From Drosophila pseudoobscura (lineage: Eukaryota > Arthropoda > Insecta > Diptera > Drosophilidae), in the NCBI RefSeq assembly GCF_009870125.1, contig NC_046681.1, positions 14,025,001 through 14,089,000 of the forward strand: 64,000 bases of DNA, in the 5' to 3' direction. The notes beneath the pieces were generated by a model. That model saw nothing but the letters and a program-made list of their open reading frames with translations, was not told the origin of the DNA and searched no databases. Shown piece by piece: positions 49,791 through 63,000 of the stretch. The position numbers and the translations under genes are program-made. Within the stretch, counting starts at the first letter, position 1. Each line of letters begins with the position of its first letter.

Positions 49791-50389
49791 ATGAGCAATA
49801 GCGAGGACTCCCAGCAATATATAACCGACATGATGGTCAAGGAAGAGGACGAGGCATCGGGTGGTAAGCGAGAGTCTGTTTTTGCATGCTTTTGTCTTGT
49901 ATTTTGTACAAAATCGCTTTTCTTTCCGCAGACGAATCGGACAAACAGGATAATGGAATTATGCTGCGGGAACAGGACCGCTTCCTGCCCATCTGCAATA
50001 TTATCAAAATCATGAAGGTACCCGTGCCGCAGAATGGTAAAATCGCGAAAGACGCACGGGAGTGCATCCAAGAGTGCGTCTCCGAGTTCATATCCTTCAT
50101 CAGCAGCGAGGCCATCGAGCGTAGTGTCGCGGAGAATCGCAAGACGGTCAATGGGGATGATTTGATAGCGGCCTTTGGCAATCTGGGCTTCGACAATTAT
50201 GTGGAACCGCTGCAAATATACTTAAACAAGTACCGCGAGGTTAGCGGGGTCCATAATTTCTGTTTCTCCAATTCTTTATTGATGGTTTCTCTGTTGCAGT
50301 CAAATAAAGCGGATCGGAATCTGTTTATGGACACGAACTTTGCCCAGAACGAGGATGGTTCCACGACAAACGAGGGTGCAAAGCCGTAG
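49791..50389 (+). CDS. Nf-YB: Nuclear transcription factor Y subunit beta (NF-YB), three exons
   Basis: Exons 49791-49863, 49932-50239, 50300-50389, GT-AG and in phase, 156 aa. The acidic N-terminus is followed by a complete histone-fold core: REQDRFLPICNIIKIMK, then AKDARECIQECVSEFISFISSEA, then NRKTVNGDDLIAAFGNLGFDNYVEPLQIYLNKYRE, the diagnostic HAP3/NF-YB helices. The protein pairs with NF-YC and then NF-YA to bind CCAAT boxes in the nucleus. The core is as conserved as expected for a metazoan NF-YB, although it reads FLPICNIIKIMK where many have YLPIANVARIMK. The tail is short. Divergent from the C2H2 gene at 46167-49197 and convergent with the THAP giant. A DRE-like site and a shared promoter phrase lie upstream. 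Confidence 0.95.
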
Positions 50390-50773
50390 CTTTTACAGTA
50401 CTTTTTGTAACTATAGGTAGTTTTTTTTATCCACAACAGGGTGTCAGGGGAGAAAACACATACACATAGGATTGATTCAATTATTCGGTTGCCACTTTTT
50501 GGTTGCAATCACTCCCTTACGCCTCCCCATTCCCCTTCCACGGAGCGCAGATCATAGTCACAAGTCAAGTTTTACTTTACTACATAGCTTAAAAGTTTCA
50601 TTTTTTGTCCACGATATATATGTATATATATATATTTAGAAAAACACCAAATATTTGTGTTGGGGTCGCCTACAGGTTTACACACATACATACATACGAT
50701 ACATATATGCTCAAAGGTATTACATAGTAGTTTATATATATGTATATGGAAATGACAACTCAATCTTTCACAG

Positions 50774-50779
50774 AATAAA
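50774..50779 (+). terminator. Polyadenylation signal of NF-YB
   Basis: AATAAA about 385 bp after the stop, within AT-rich 3' UTR-like DNA. Another AATAAA lies near 50936. Confidence 0.5.
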
Positions 50780-51077
50780 ATGTGTGTGGTATATGTATTA
50801 AAATTAATAACGAATAACTTAAGGAACATGTTTTGTGTTGTGTGTTGTTGGTTTTTATGGCATTTTGCTTTCCATCTGCCATTTCAATCCCGCTTTCAGG
50901 AGATATATGTATAACGCATTAAAATACTAAATGATAATAAATCCACGATTGAAAACTAGACAATGTGTGATGTGTGTGGTGGCCACTAGGTGTACACAAA
51001 ATGTACGAGTAATGTCTATCAAATGTTACACCTAAAAACTAGTTGAAACTGATTTCATGTTCTGTTTCGTTTCGTTT

Positions 51078-54000
51078 CTACACCAATGACAGGACCTGAT
51101 TGTCCATGGGTTCATCCTTCACGCATACACTGTAGGTAGGATTTATGGCACAATCGTTAAGGAATATATTTGTATCATTGTGATTCAAATGCAGCGTGGG
51201 AGCCGCCTCTGGCTTTAGGAGGCCCGCCTCTGCAAAACAATATGGCTCAAAGTGTTTACAGCAAATGTGCTTGGATATGTCCCACTTGGGTATCGTTTCG
51301 ATCTTCAGATTGTAGCACCATTTGGCGCGCTGATTCCGGTTAGCGGGAAAATTAAGCATCGGCAGCAGGGGTGCTTTCTCCGCGCCACAAACAATGCACT
51401 GTACGGCCTCGTGGACAGGTAGATGGGCGGAGCAAATGTGCTTGCCGCGATACCTTTGCATATCCGTGACCCTTAATGCCTGGCACCACTCCTTCAGGAG
51501 TTTGGGATCTGCAAAAACATTCAATAAAGATCAGGTGACCATCAGGATTTGCTATATTTACTTACTGCTGGGAAACTTGTGCAGCTTCACATCCGCCACA
51601 TCATAGGTACAATCTGCCATACAGCATTTGGGACCAGCTGTCGGTGGAGCCATCACTGGCTTTACATCGCCCGTGGGTCCCAGATGCCTGGTGGGAATGG
51701 CATTGCGCATCAGACGACGCACTCCGATCAGCTCCGGATCAAAGTGGCGGCTGCAGATGAGTCTCGTGTTGCGCTGCGACTCCTTGAACTTCATGCCCGT
51801 GGCCAGCTCCCAGTTGCGGATGGAGTTGACTTTGTTGGGCAGTCGAAACAGCTTGATGCCCTCGCCGCGTGGACTGCGACAGTAGGGAAGACAGCATTGT
51901 TTCACCTTCCATGGTGGCGCCTGGCCGGGAGGCCAGACGGCATCCAGCCGCGAGCGACGACGCTTCTTGGCGATGGGCTCCTGGTCGTCTGTCTCCTCAT
52001 CCTCGTCCTCCTGCAGGCCATCCTCATCATTCCCATCGCTCTCCCCTTCTGCCTCCGGCTCCGCCTCCACCTCATCGCTATCGATGCCATTGATCTCTCC
52101 TCCCTGTCCACTGGCAAACATCTGGCACTGCTCGTTCGTATAGATGTCCTCGGGCACATTGTCTCCCAGCTCTAGCGTCGGAACTGCCCAGGGCCGCAGC
52201 TTCCGCAGCCGTATGCAATGCGGTTCAAAGTGCACGCTGCAGACCATAAACTTCCAGGGTCGCTTCTCATCGTAGCGTATGCGCAGATTGTGCATCCATC
52301 GCTGTTGGTGCTCCTGCGATCGGGGGAACTTGTAGATGTGGACGCCGTGCTTCGATCTCTGGCGCTGGCAATGCATCAGCGAGCACTTGTCGTAGCCAGA
52401 TCTCACCGGATTAAACGCGACCCTACCCTTCGATGGCAAACGAAGTTCCGTTTTCCAGCCGCCATTGGGGACTCCAAGATTTATCTTTGGCTTCTGTTGC
52501 TGTTCTTCCTGATCTTCGTATAGCTGCATCTCTGGCTCCAGGCAGAGCATGTCATCCTCCTCCTCCATTCCATCTTCCAGCTCCTCAGTCTTGAACTTCT
52601 TCTCCCCCATGGCCTGCATGGTGGGATATCTATCTCCAGTGGTGCTTCTCAGAGCCTCAGATTTCCTCTCCATCTTCTCCATTTTTTCAATCTTTATGTT
52701 TATGGCCTCAAAGTCGCTGTCAAAGAGTTCGCCGGGTGCCCGAGGACCAAGCTTCAGCGTGGGCACACTGCCATGCAGCAGCCGCATATTGACCATACAC
52801 ACGGGATGGAAGTGGGCGCTGCAGATGCGATAGCGCCAGCGGTACTCCGGATCGAACGGCACCTGTGTGTTGTGCTGCCATTTGGTGCAGATCCACGACG
52901 AGTGCGGGAACTTGTGTAGCGTCATATTCTCGCTGGTCAGATGGTTCGAACATCCCTCGATCTGGCAGAATTTGCTCGACTTACGCGGCGGCGACGGACG
53001 TGGAACGCATATCTGCGCAACCTTTCCAATGGATCGCTCCAATGTATTGCCATTATGGGCTGGCGCATCGTCCAATTGTAGCTGCGCAAACTCATTCTGA
53101 TGGATAGTCTCTGGAACACGCGGCCCCAGCAGCAGAGTGGGCATCGATCCCCTCCTGAGCCTTGAACCATTGAGGCACTGCCTGTCGAAGTGATGGCTGC
53201 AGACGCGTATCCGCCATTTATCCTCTATCTCCACGTGAATGTTGTACAGCCACTTCCCGGCCGCCTCCGTGGAGCTGGGTAGCTTGTGCAGCTTCAGATT
53301 ACCGTCAAGGTCCTCGAGCGACACGCGACATCCCTCGACACTACACTTGTGGGCACTGTACTGATGGCGGAAACGTTTGTTCGGAGAATATGTGTTGGCA
53401 GAGGTATCCGCAGGGTATTCATTCCTCTCGTAGCTATCCAGCTTCTCGACATGGCTCACCTCTAGGAGCACCTCCAGGGCGGGCATTTCGATTGGATCTT
53501 GTGTTGGAAAGTCTTGAGAGAGTTCTTGAGAGTCCAGTGTGCTCTCATTTATCAGCAATTCCGACTCCGTTTGTGACTCGTCGTCGTGGGGTTCCATCTT
53601 CACATAGGGTTCCATTAGTAGTCCATCTGCCTGCTCTTCCGTCTTCGGCGTCTGCTCTTCCAATTTCATTCTCTGTTTCATTTCCTGCCACTCCTCCTTG
53701 GTGGGATTCTGGTGGAGCACCTGCCCGGGCTGCGCCTCTGGCAGATGGAGCGTTGGCACGCTCCAGGGATAGCATTTTTTGCCCTCGAACAGGCAGTTGG
53801 CCTCAAAATGTTTGCTACACAGCTTCGTCATGTAAATTTCGTGCTCGTTCAGCCGCAGCTGGGCATTCTCCACCCACATCCGAAGGATCTCCCTCCGCCG
53901 GGGTATGCCGTGCATCGGACCCCCATCCCGCGGCTGCAAATGACGACAGCCCTGTACCGCACACAAGAAGCGCCGCAGATACGCCAACTGACGGGCGTGC

Positions 54001-57000
54001 TCGTAGTTCTTGTCCAGCAGTAGATTCGGTCCGTGTTCTGGGAAGCTCTGTTCGCTGTGCTCGTACATAATGATGTAGTGTAGGGCACAGAGCTTTAGCA
54101 CTGAGGAGCCATCCTCACCGCTGGCAGGGATGGCCATGTGCTGCTGCCAGGACTCGCGCAGTGGCCCATCGCTGGGCAGATCGTAGGTCGTGCGATTCGT
54201 GTTGGCCTTGTGACACTCCTCGTAGCAATCGGGATAGCAACAATCGGTGAGTCTCTTGTGAACCTTCTTCCACAGCGATCCCTTGTCGGAGCGATAAATG
54301 TCTGGATGCGAGTGTCCCAGCTCTAGAGTGGGCATAGCTCCCCTGCGCACGTTCTGGCCATCGTAGCAGCTCTCCTCAAAGTGCATGTGACACACTCTCA
54401 GCGTCCCGATGCGCTGCTCCTTGGGCACTTCGAGGCGGAAGTTGTGCAGCCACTTTTCATACAGGACTCGCCACTTGGGAAATTTGCTAAACTGCAGATC
54501 CTCCTCCTTCCGATTGGTGCGTCCACAGCCGGGCACACAGCACTCGCACTCCTCAGGGAAGTCCTGGAAGGTCTGGGGATTGGGCAGTAGTTCCAGCGGT
54601 TCGTTGTGTCCCAGGTGGAGGGTTGGCACTGAGCCCGCGTGCAGTAATTTGTGTTCATTCACGCAATGCGCCTCAAAATGTCGATCGCAGATGTAGTGCT
54701 CGCCCATCAGCTCTATCGGATGCATCCACAGATTGTGGGCCCACACATCCCGTACACGATTCTTTTTTGGCACCTTGAACAGCAGTCCTTTTTCAGAGTT
54801 ATCCGTAGAGCAACCCCTTACCAGACAACGGAGCAGAAGGCCCTCTGTTTTCACGTTCTCTGCGAGTGTGGCCACGGGTACGGCGTCCTCGCGCAGGTCT
54901 CCCGTCTCCGGATCAAAACAGTCGGCTGCAAAGTGGGACTGGCAAACCAGGAAGCCATGACTGCTGGCCTGCATGGAGCGATGCTTGAGATTCGTGGCCC
55001 ACCTGCGCGCCATGGCAATGTCGCTGGGATACTTGTAGAAGCGCACACCATCTCCTTTCGGCTGGAAGCAGCTCAACACGGCGCAGTAGTTGGCCCGAAT
55101 GAACTCCATGGCCTGCTCCGTTTCCTGGCTGTTGGCTATGTTCCCATTGTGTCTGGCATTTGGTATGACATGCCCATCGTGGCCCAGCCTCAGTGTGGGC
55201 ACGGCCCAGCTCCTGAGCTGCGTTTGGTTAATGGCGTCCGCCTCGAAATGAAGCTGGCACACAAACAGGTTCTGGATGTCCACGAGTCCCGGTTTTTGCT
55301 GGGTATTAACCAGCCACTTGAGCAGTGCCGGTTCGGCGGTGGGAAAGCGGTACAGCCGCTGGGATCTGGCGTACTCTCCGCAATCGGAGACGCAGCAGAT
55401 TCTGTTTTTCAGGCGGGGACTGGAGCTGGCGCTCAGGCAGGGACTGCTCTGAGAAGATGTGCCCCAAGTGCCTCGAGGTCGCAGGACAGGACCCTGTTCC
55501 GTCTTGATGTGCAGGGGGATGGAGAGACTCAGGCTGGAGATTCTCCCACAGTGCGATTTCTCCTGCTTCACGGGATTCTCGAGGATCTCCTGTGTAGTAT
55601 AAATAAATAACATTTAGCCCACTGTACAGTCCATCCATCACCACCTCCTGTGTATTAGAGTAGGAGAAGCCCATTGTCATTTAAAATTCATTTAGGATCA
55701 CATTAGAATAAGATTACGTACTCGTACTCTTCCCCCTAGCCATAGGAACACACGTAAATTGGAGTCCTGCCTGAATCCACAGTATTGTATGCGTAGAATC
55801 GCAAAATGCTTTCGATCATTACGATTCCCGCCTTCAGTCACCCTTCGGATCTCCCCGAATCACTAAAAGTGCGGCGGATTAAAGTCTTTGAAATGACTCG
55901 GAACATAATACGGGCTTTGTGTGCCTTCGGCTATGCACATTCTTCTTCTTGCTCATTCTATCAACTAGAAAATCAAATAAAGAGTGAGCGAGAATAAAAA
56001 ACAGAAATTTCCGGATCTGACACAATGAGAACTAGGGGGAACACGATATATAGTCAGTATGGCTCTCCTCCGCCAGACGGCGCTAACATTGAACGACAAG
56101 GGGTGTGTGCGAGAGAGACAGAAACATCTGTAGGGCTCTGCGTAGCCAGATCAAATAGATTTGTTCCATTTGGCTATAATAAAAATCCGATCTGATCTAG
56201 GTTCGACAATCTGGAAGATATGATCGTTCTCTATGATTGTGGTTTTTTAATTTTCCCGTACCTTTCAAATTGTGGATGCTACAGATTTTCGTTTTTTGTG
56301 GAGGCGCAAGGGGGCCGGGCGAAATTTTAAAATACACTTGTGCAGGAACGATATCACAGGACATTAAATGACAGGCAAAGCCGAACATGAAACGTGTTTA
56401 TTGGAGAGAGACAGAGCGAGAGAGAATGAAATTGTTGTCTTCGTTCTGGGTATAACAATTATACGATCTGGTTCAGATTCTGCAGTCTAGAAGATACAGT
56501 CAATCTCTGAAATTCTGTGTTTTTGATTTTCTCCTGACTTCAAAAATGTGGATGCCATAGATTTTCGTGATTGGTTCGGGCGAATTTTTGAAATACACTT
56601 GTAACAGTGACATATCACAGAAGTCTGGAGAAAAAAGGTCGTTGTTCTAGCTCTTAGTGGTCTCCGACCATAGGGACTCCGCGCTCATAGGGACGTACAG
56701 ACAGACAGACGGTCAGATAGACTAGGCTCTATCGACTCGGCTACTGGTGCTGATCAATAAAATATATATTTTATGGGGTCAGAATCGCTTCCTTCTGGAC
56801 GTTACAAACAACCCTTTTCATCAAAAATCGAATATACCTCTATTCAAATGAGTAGCGGGTATAAAGATGACGATGCCTGCTTCGTTCAGTCCGTTTTCGG
56901 CAAGCGATTTGATGTAATGAGAAGCTGAGACGCTGATTCTAACTGAGTGAACGACGCGAGTACGGAATAACCACACCCACCGCATCGATTCGGTTTCCTG

Positions 57001-60000
57001 TAATAGTGTGCCCCAGCCCCAGCTATAAATACGGCCAAATAAAGATTACCCAAGAGCCACTTTTCGCCTTTGACATACCTGCTTCAGGGGCATCTCTGGG
57101 ATCTCCTGCTTGGCGGTATTTTGGTAGATCTCTCCGTCATGATTTAGCTGGAGCGTAGGTATGGCCCAGGTCTGCGGGCGCACGCCATTCAAGCAGAACG
57201 CCTCAAAGTGCAACAGACAAATGCGGTAGCTAAAATGCAAGGAGCGATCGTACGAGATCCTGGTGTTGTGCAGCCACTTGGCCAGCAGTTCCGCGTCCCG
57301 TGGCAGCTTTGTCAAATGCGTATCCTGCTTGTACTTGGAGCCACATCCCTGCACCGAGCACTGAAACTTCAGCGAGATGGAGGCCTGATCATAGATACTC
57401 TGCAGTCGCTCGAGCACCGCTTCGGGTACATCTCCTGGCAGATCCACCTCCTCGTACAGCTGCAGAAAGTGTAGGCCACACAGACGCCCCTGGCTCTCAG
57501 GCGGCAGCCGCACATACGACAGCCAGGCCGCTCGAACGGCCTCATTGTCGGGCAGATCGTAGCAGATCTTGCGATTGGGCGGACACGAGGGCCACAGGCA
57601 TCCCGGCAGCGTGCTCTCGCTGTTCTTAAAGATATTCGGACTGGAGTGCCCAAGCTTGAGGGTCGGAACTGCCATCTTCACTGGGGCTCCGTTCTCGATT
57701 TGATGCGGCTCAAAGTGCTCCATGCACAGGCGAAAGTCACGAAGATCCGAATCGGGATTGACAGATGGTAGCTTCAGGTTGTGCTGCCATTTTTTCAGCA
57801 TCCTTTGGTCCTGGGGCAGCGGCTGAAAGTGCCCGCCCGGGCCGTAGCCCTCCACATTGCCACAACTGGAGAGGCAGCATATCTTTGGCTTAGTCTCCAC
57901 CTCCATCTCCATCTGCATCTGCTCCTCCGTCTTGATCGCTGCTGGAACTGGACTCTCCGACACTTTCCTCTTGCGGCAGTGTTTCAGGCTCCAAAGCCGA
58001 AAAACCGAATGCTGTGGCATTTCGTCGGGGAAGCTGCTGGTGGCGGCCGCCGCTGCTGCCTGAGGCCTCTCTTGGCCGTTGCAGCTGTAGCGCAGTGGCA
58101 CATCGTGACCCACATTGAGGGTGGGCACCGCATTCTGTTTGAGCTTTCGCGTGCCCAGAACCTCGGACTGGAAGTGTTCGATGCAGACGCGACCAATGCA
58201 GCTCGAGGGATCCATTTGGAGGTTGGCGCACCACTTGAGAAGCAGCTGCTGGTCCTTGGGAAAGCCAAATGTGCTCAGCAGATACATGGCGGAACGTTCC
58301 TTGCGGCAGTGCTTGAGACAGCAGATGGGATCCACGTTATTCGGACGCTTCTCTCGGCGAGGCACTACTGCGAGAGGTCTTTCCCATGGTTTCGGCACGC
58401 GAATGATTGCTGCTGCTGCTATGTTGGGTGGTGTATCAGGCAAGAGAGTTTCTGCCTCCTCCTCGTCCTCCTCATCCTCCTCTCTGGCATCGTCTGCTTC
58501 CTCGTGGCTGTTGTCATCGTCGCTGGGATGCTCTGCATACGTCTCCACCAGCTCCAACGGATCAAAATAGTTGCCTGGATCCTCATCGTCATCCTCATCG
58601 CCCAGCTGCTCTGCTCCCTCGGGCGTGTCATCCTCGTGTTCATCCTTCTCATCATCATGGTTTTCCTGCTGCTCTTCTTCGGGGTTCTCCTCCTCCTCCT
58701 CATCATCCTCGCGCTCCTCTTCATCCAGAACTTCCGTTTTGGGTGTCACCAGAGGCGATGCCGGCGGACTGCCAGCCTCCCCTTCGGCCACTCCAGCCTT
58801 TATAGCCTCATTGTCGTACATCAAAGCCTCCTCATGGCCCAGTTTTAGCGTGGGTACTGCTCCCGTCTTCAACTTCAGTTTGCCCCTCACCTGCGGCTCA
58901 AAGTGATCCGCACAGATCCTGCCGCGACACTGATCCAGCGATAGTCTGAGATTTGCGCGCCACTTCTCGAGGAGATCCTCGCTTCGCGGATAACGATACG
59001 TGCGCAAATCATTGTCAATGCTCCGCCGCTTGCGGCAGTGGCCCAGCGCACAGGTGGGCGTAAAGAAGCCGGGTATATTCTTGGGATTCTCGTATATAGG
59101 CTGTTCTTGGTGGCCCAACTGCTGTGTGGGCATGGCCCATCCCCTAAGATGCTTTCCATCGATGCAGCGCCTGTTGAAGTGTGCGCTGCAGACGCGTGTG
59201 GTTTTGTCCACTTCGTCGGGCTCCAGGCGCAGATTGTGGCGCCACTTGAGGTGCTGTTGCTTGCCCGTGGGGAAGGGAAAGAGACGTGCCCCATGCTCCA
59301 AACGACTGCGTCCACACGTGTGCACACAGCACTTAATATCCCCCAGAGATTTCTTAATCTTTACCTGCAAGCAAAGGGAGTTTAAGCCAAAAGCATTTCG
59401 AGATTCATTCCTAGTTTTAACCTGTGTAAAATTGGTCCTTATGTCGGGCTTTATGTCCTGCTCCTCCGTCTCTGGTAACTCCTGTTTGATGGTCACATTG
59501 TTCAATCCTCTTAGCAGCCGACGAGGACGCCCAAACAGATTGCTCTGCAGATCTTCCGGATTCACCTTGAACAGATCCTCCGTTTCCTCGTGGCCCAGCT
59601 CCAGAGTGGGTATGGAACCAATGTTCAGACGCGTCTTGCCAATGCACATGTCCTCGAAATGCGCATTGCAGATCTTATATTTCTCGCGCTCCTTGAAGCA
59701 CAGATGCTCCAGGCGGAGGTTGTGGCGCCAGCGCTGAAACAGATCCGCATCCTTGGGGAAGCTGTTCATTTGCACCTCATCGAAGCGGCGAGTCTTCCCG
59801 CAGGTTGGGACAATGCACTTGAACACGGGATCCACGTAGCGTTCCTCCGGCTTGGGGTTGAGTATGAGCTCGATCTGGGAATCATCGTGGCCGAGCTGCA
59901 TCGTGGGTATGGCCCACTTATACAGATGTTTGGGTCCAATGCAATCGGCATCGAAATGCTTGTTGCAGATCCGCACACCGAGGCAGTCCACGGGATTCAT

Positions 60001-63000
60001 CTTGAGGTTGTTGCACCACTTCCACAGCATGTCGTCGTCGTCCGTGGGGAAGCGGAAGAGCCGCACTTCGGGCTGTTCCTTCGACGATTCACAGCCCTCC
60101 ACAGCGCAGTGCTCATCGGCAAAGGCCTGCGCTTCATTCGGGAAGATATCATCATCGTCATGTCCCAACTCCAAAGTGGGAATGGCCCCGGCGCTCAGCC
60201 TTCGACCGTTGAAGGAGTGCGTCTCAAAGTGCCGCGAGCAGACGCGATACTGGCTCCTCATGGCCGCCCTTGGGCGTGTCCGTATATTGTGCATCCATTT
60301 CCTCAGTTGCGTGGGGCTGTGAGGCAGACGGAAGAGCTGCACGCCCTGGGCTCTGGTCTTCCTGCAGCTCTCTACAATGCATACCCGCTGCAGGCACAGC
60401 TTGTTGGCCTTCAGCTTAGCCGGATTCTGGTAGATCTTGTGGCCAGCGGGTGAGTTCAAGTCCAATGTGGGCACCGCCAGCGGCACCGGGCACTTTTTAC
60501 TCAAAACATGCGGCTCAAAGTGGGCGGAACATACCCGCCGCTGGGCACTTCCCACCTGCGGCACCTGCAGATTGTGTGCCCACTTGGCCAGCGTCGAGCG
60601 ATTCAGCTTGGGGAAGCGATACAGCTGGACATTGTGAAGGGCACGCACCTTGCGGCAGTGCGGCAGACAGCAGCGAGGCACCCACGTGGGCTTTGTCACC
60701 GGAACCTTCTGTTTGATGTGCGTCCTTCGCTTGTACAGCATCGAATGCTCGGGATTCTCGTACAGATTCTCAATGTTTCCAGCCAGATTGAGCGTGGGTA
60801 TGGCCCACGGACGCATCCGCTTGCCAATGCAGTGGGCCTCAAAGTGCAGATTGCATATCCGCATGTTCGTGAGGACAGCGGCCTCCGTTTGCAGATTGTG
60901 CGCCCATTTGGCCAGCACCGAAGTATCCTCCGGCGGACGATACAATTTGATGTCATCCACACTCGGGTTCCGTTTGCACGTCTCCACACAGCACTCGCCC
61001 TGCTCCTCGCCATTGTTGGGGGCCGTGGGACGGGCATAGAACTCGGCCACCTGCTCGGGCGTCGGCAGCTTATAGGCAATGTCGTCGTGGCCGAGAATCA
61101 GAGTGGGCACAGCCCACTTCTCCAGTCTCTTGTTGCGCAGGCAACGATCCTCAAAATGCACCTCGCAGATGGCATCGTTGAAGAGTTTGCTGCCATCGGG
61201 TACTGTCCGCTGCAGATTCGCACACCACTTGGTGAGCAGCGCCACATTGCTGGGGAAACGATGGAGGTTGGCATGGTCTCTGTCGCGATTCCGCTTGCAC
61301 ACGGCCACACAGCAGGTCTCTCGGATGTTCAGCTTCTTGATCACATCCGGATTGCGGTGAATGTCTTCATCCTCGTGCCCCAAATGGAGTGTGGGCACGG
61401 CGAAAGGACGCATGCAGCCGCCAATGCAGTATGGTTCAAAGTGCAGGCTACAAATCCTCATGCCCTTGTGCATCTTGTCCTCGGGTATCTTCAGATTGTG
61501 GCACCACTTGCGCATCTGCTCTGGCCTGCGCGGTATCGTGTGGAATGTGATGTTCTCGCTGTTGTGCCGCTTGCTCTCGCAGCTTGGCACGCAGCACACA
61601 TCCATGCAGTCGCTGGCATTCATCCCGCCGGAGGAGCCACCCGCAGACAGGTTCAAATACGAGGCACTCATCTCGGGGTCCACATAATGAGAGGCCGAAC
61701 TGGCGGAGGAGGATGTGGAGGCCGCCGAATGGCGTTGATAGGACTTGCTATGCAGGGGCTGATGCTGCTGCTGCAGGGACGAATGATGATGCGACAGCTG
61801 CTGCGACGTCTGCTGCTGCTGGAGAAGCTGGTGACTGCCGCCATGTTGTCCAGTGGGAGATGGCGGTGGCCACAGTTCGTTCTCATAGATATTAAAGGTG
61901 TCATTGTGACCCAAATGCAATGTGGGAACGGCACCTACGGAACGGGAAGGGGTGCTTTAGAGGGGTATTCACTGAATATATATCACCCCTTAACTCACCT
62001 GGCGACAGCTTTCTTAGACCCAAAGCTTCCTTGATAAAATGCGCACTGCATATTTTGTGATTCTTGCCACGATACACGCCCGGATCCAGCCTTAAATTAT
62101 AGCACCAACGTCGCAGGAGCACCTCGTCTCTGGGGAAACGATACAGCGACATGTTAAAGTCCGAGGAGCGGCTGCGGCGACAAAAGTTCAGGCAGCAGCG
62201 TTTCTCCTCCACATACAAATTCTTGGGATTGTCATGGATCTTGCCGTACTGCGCTCCCAGATGGAGGGTGGGCACGGCCCACGGCTTCAGTCGGAACTTG
62301 CCAATGCAGCGATCCTCAAAGTGTCGGCTGCAAAAGTGACGAGGCTCCTTGGCCTGCACTGGCAAGCGGGCGTTCTGGCACCACTTGATCAGGCTCTTGA
62401 TGTCCTTGGGGAAATTGTAGAATTTCAGATTGCTCTCCCCCCGCTGGCTGGTGCAGTGCGGCATGCTGCAGCGTGCCACCTCTCCAGTGGTAAAAGTGTT
62501 GGTTAACTCACGGTTCTGGTACAGATTGGCCACATCGTCGTGCCCCAGATTGAAGGTGGGCACCGCCCAATAGCACAGCGAATACCGATTGATACAACGC
62601 TTCGGGAAGTGCATGCTACAGATGCGAAATGTCGCATAGCTCGCCGCTGGTATGTGGAACATCTTGAGGTTGTGCAGCCACTGATTCAGATACTTTTCAT
62701 CCTTTGGAAACGTAAAGAACTGTAGCGTTGGACTGGTGCTTTTTCTGACGCCGCACAGGGGCACACAACACAGGGCATCCTCGGAGTCGTCCAGCGTTGA
62801 GGAGTGAGCCTGTGGTCCGGCCAGTGCTCCGCCATGGATGGAGCTGTCGCTGCCATAGGCATTGTTGTAGCTGCTGTTGTCCTGATGGCTGTAAGAGGAC
62901 TCGCTGGTGGAGTTGCTGTAGCTACGCTCTAGCTTCACGCTCACCTCGCTCTTCAGCGAGGCGGAGGAAGAGGAGGCCGCAGCAAACATGGCCGCAGTCC

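Noticed and set aside
54651-55610. 319-codon plus-strand frame, and 60508 to 62034 (508 codons)
   Set aside because: Antisense shadows of the THAP exons. The conserved Cys/His/AVPT pattern lies on the minus strand and constrains the opposite strand to be open.
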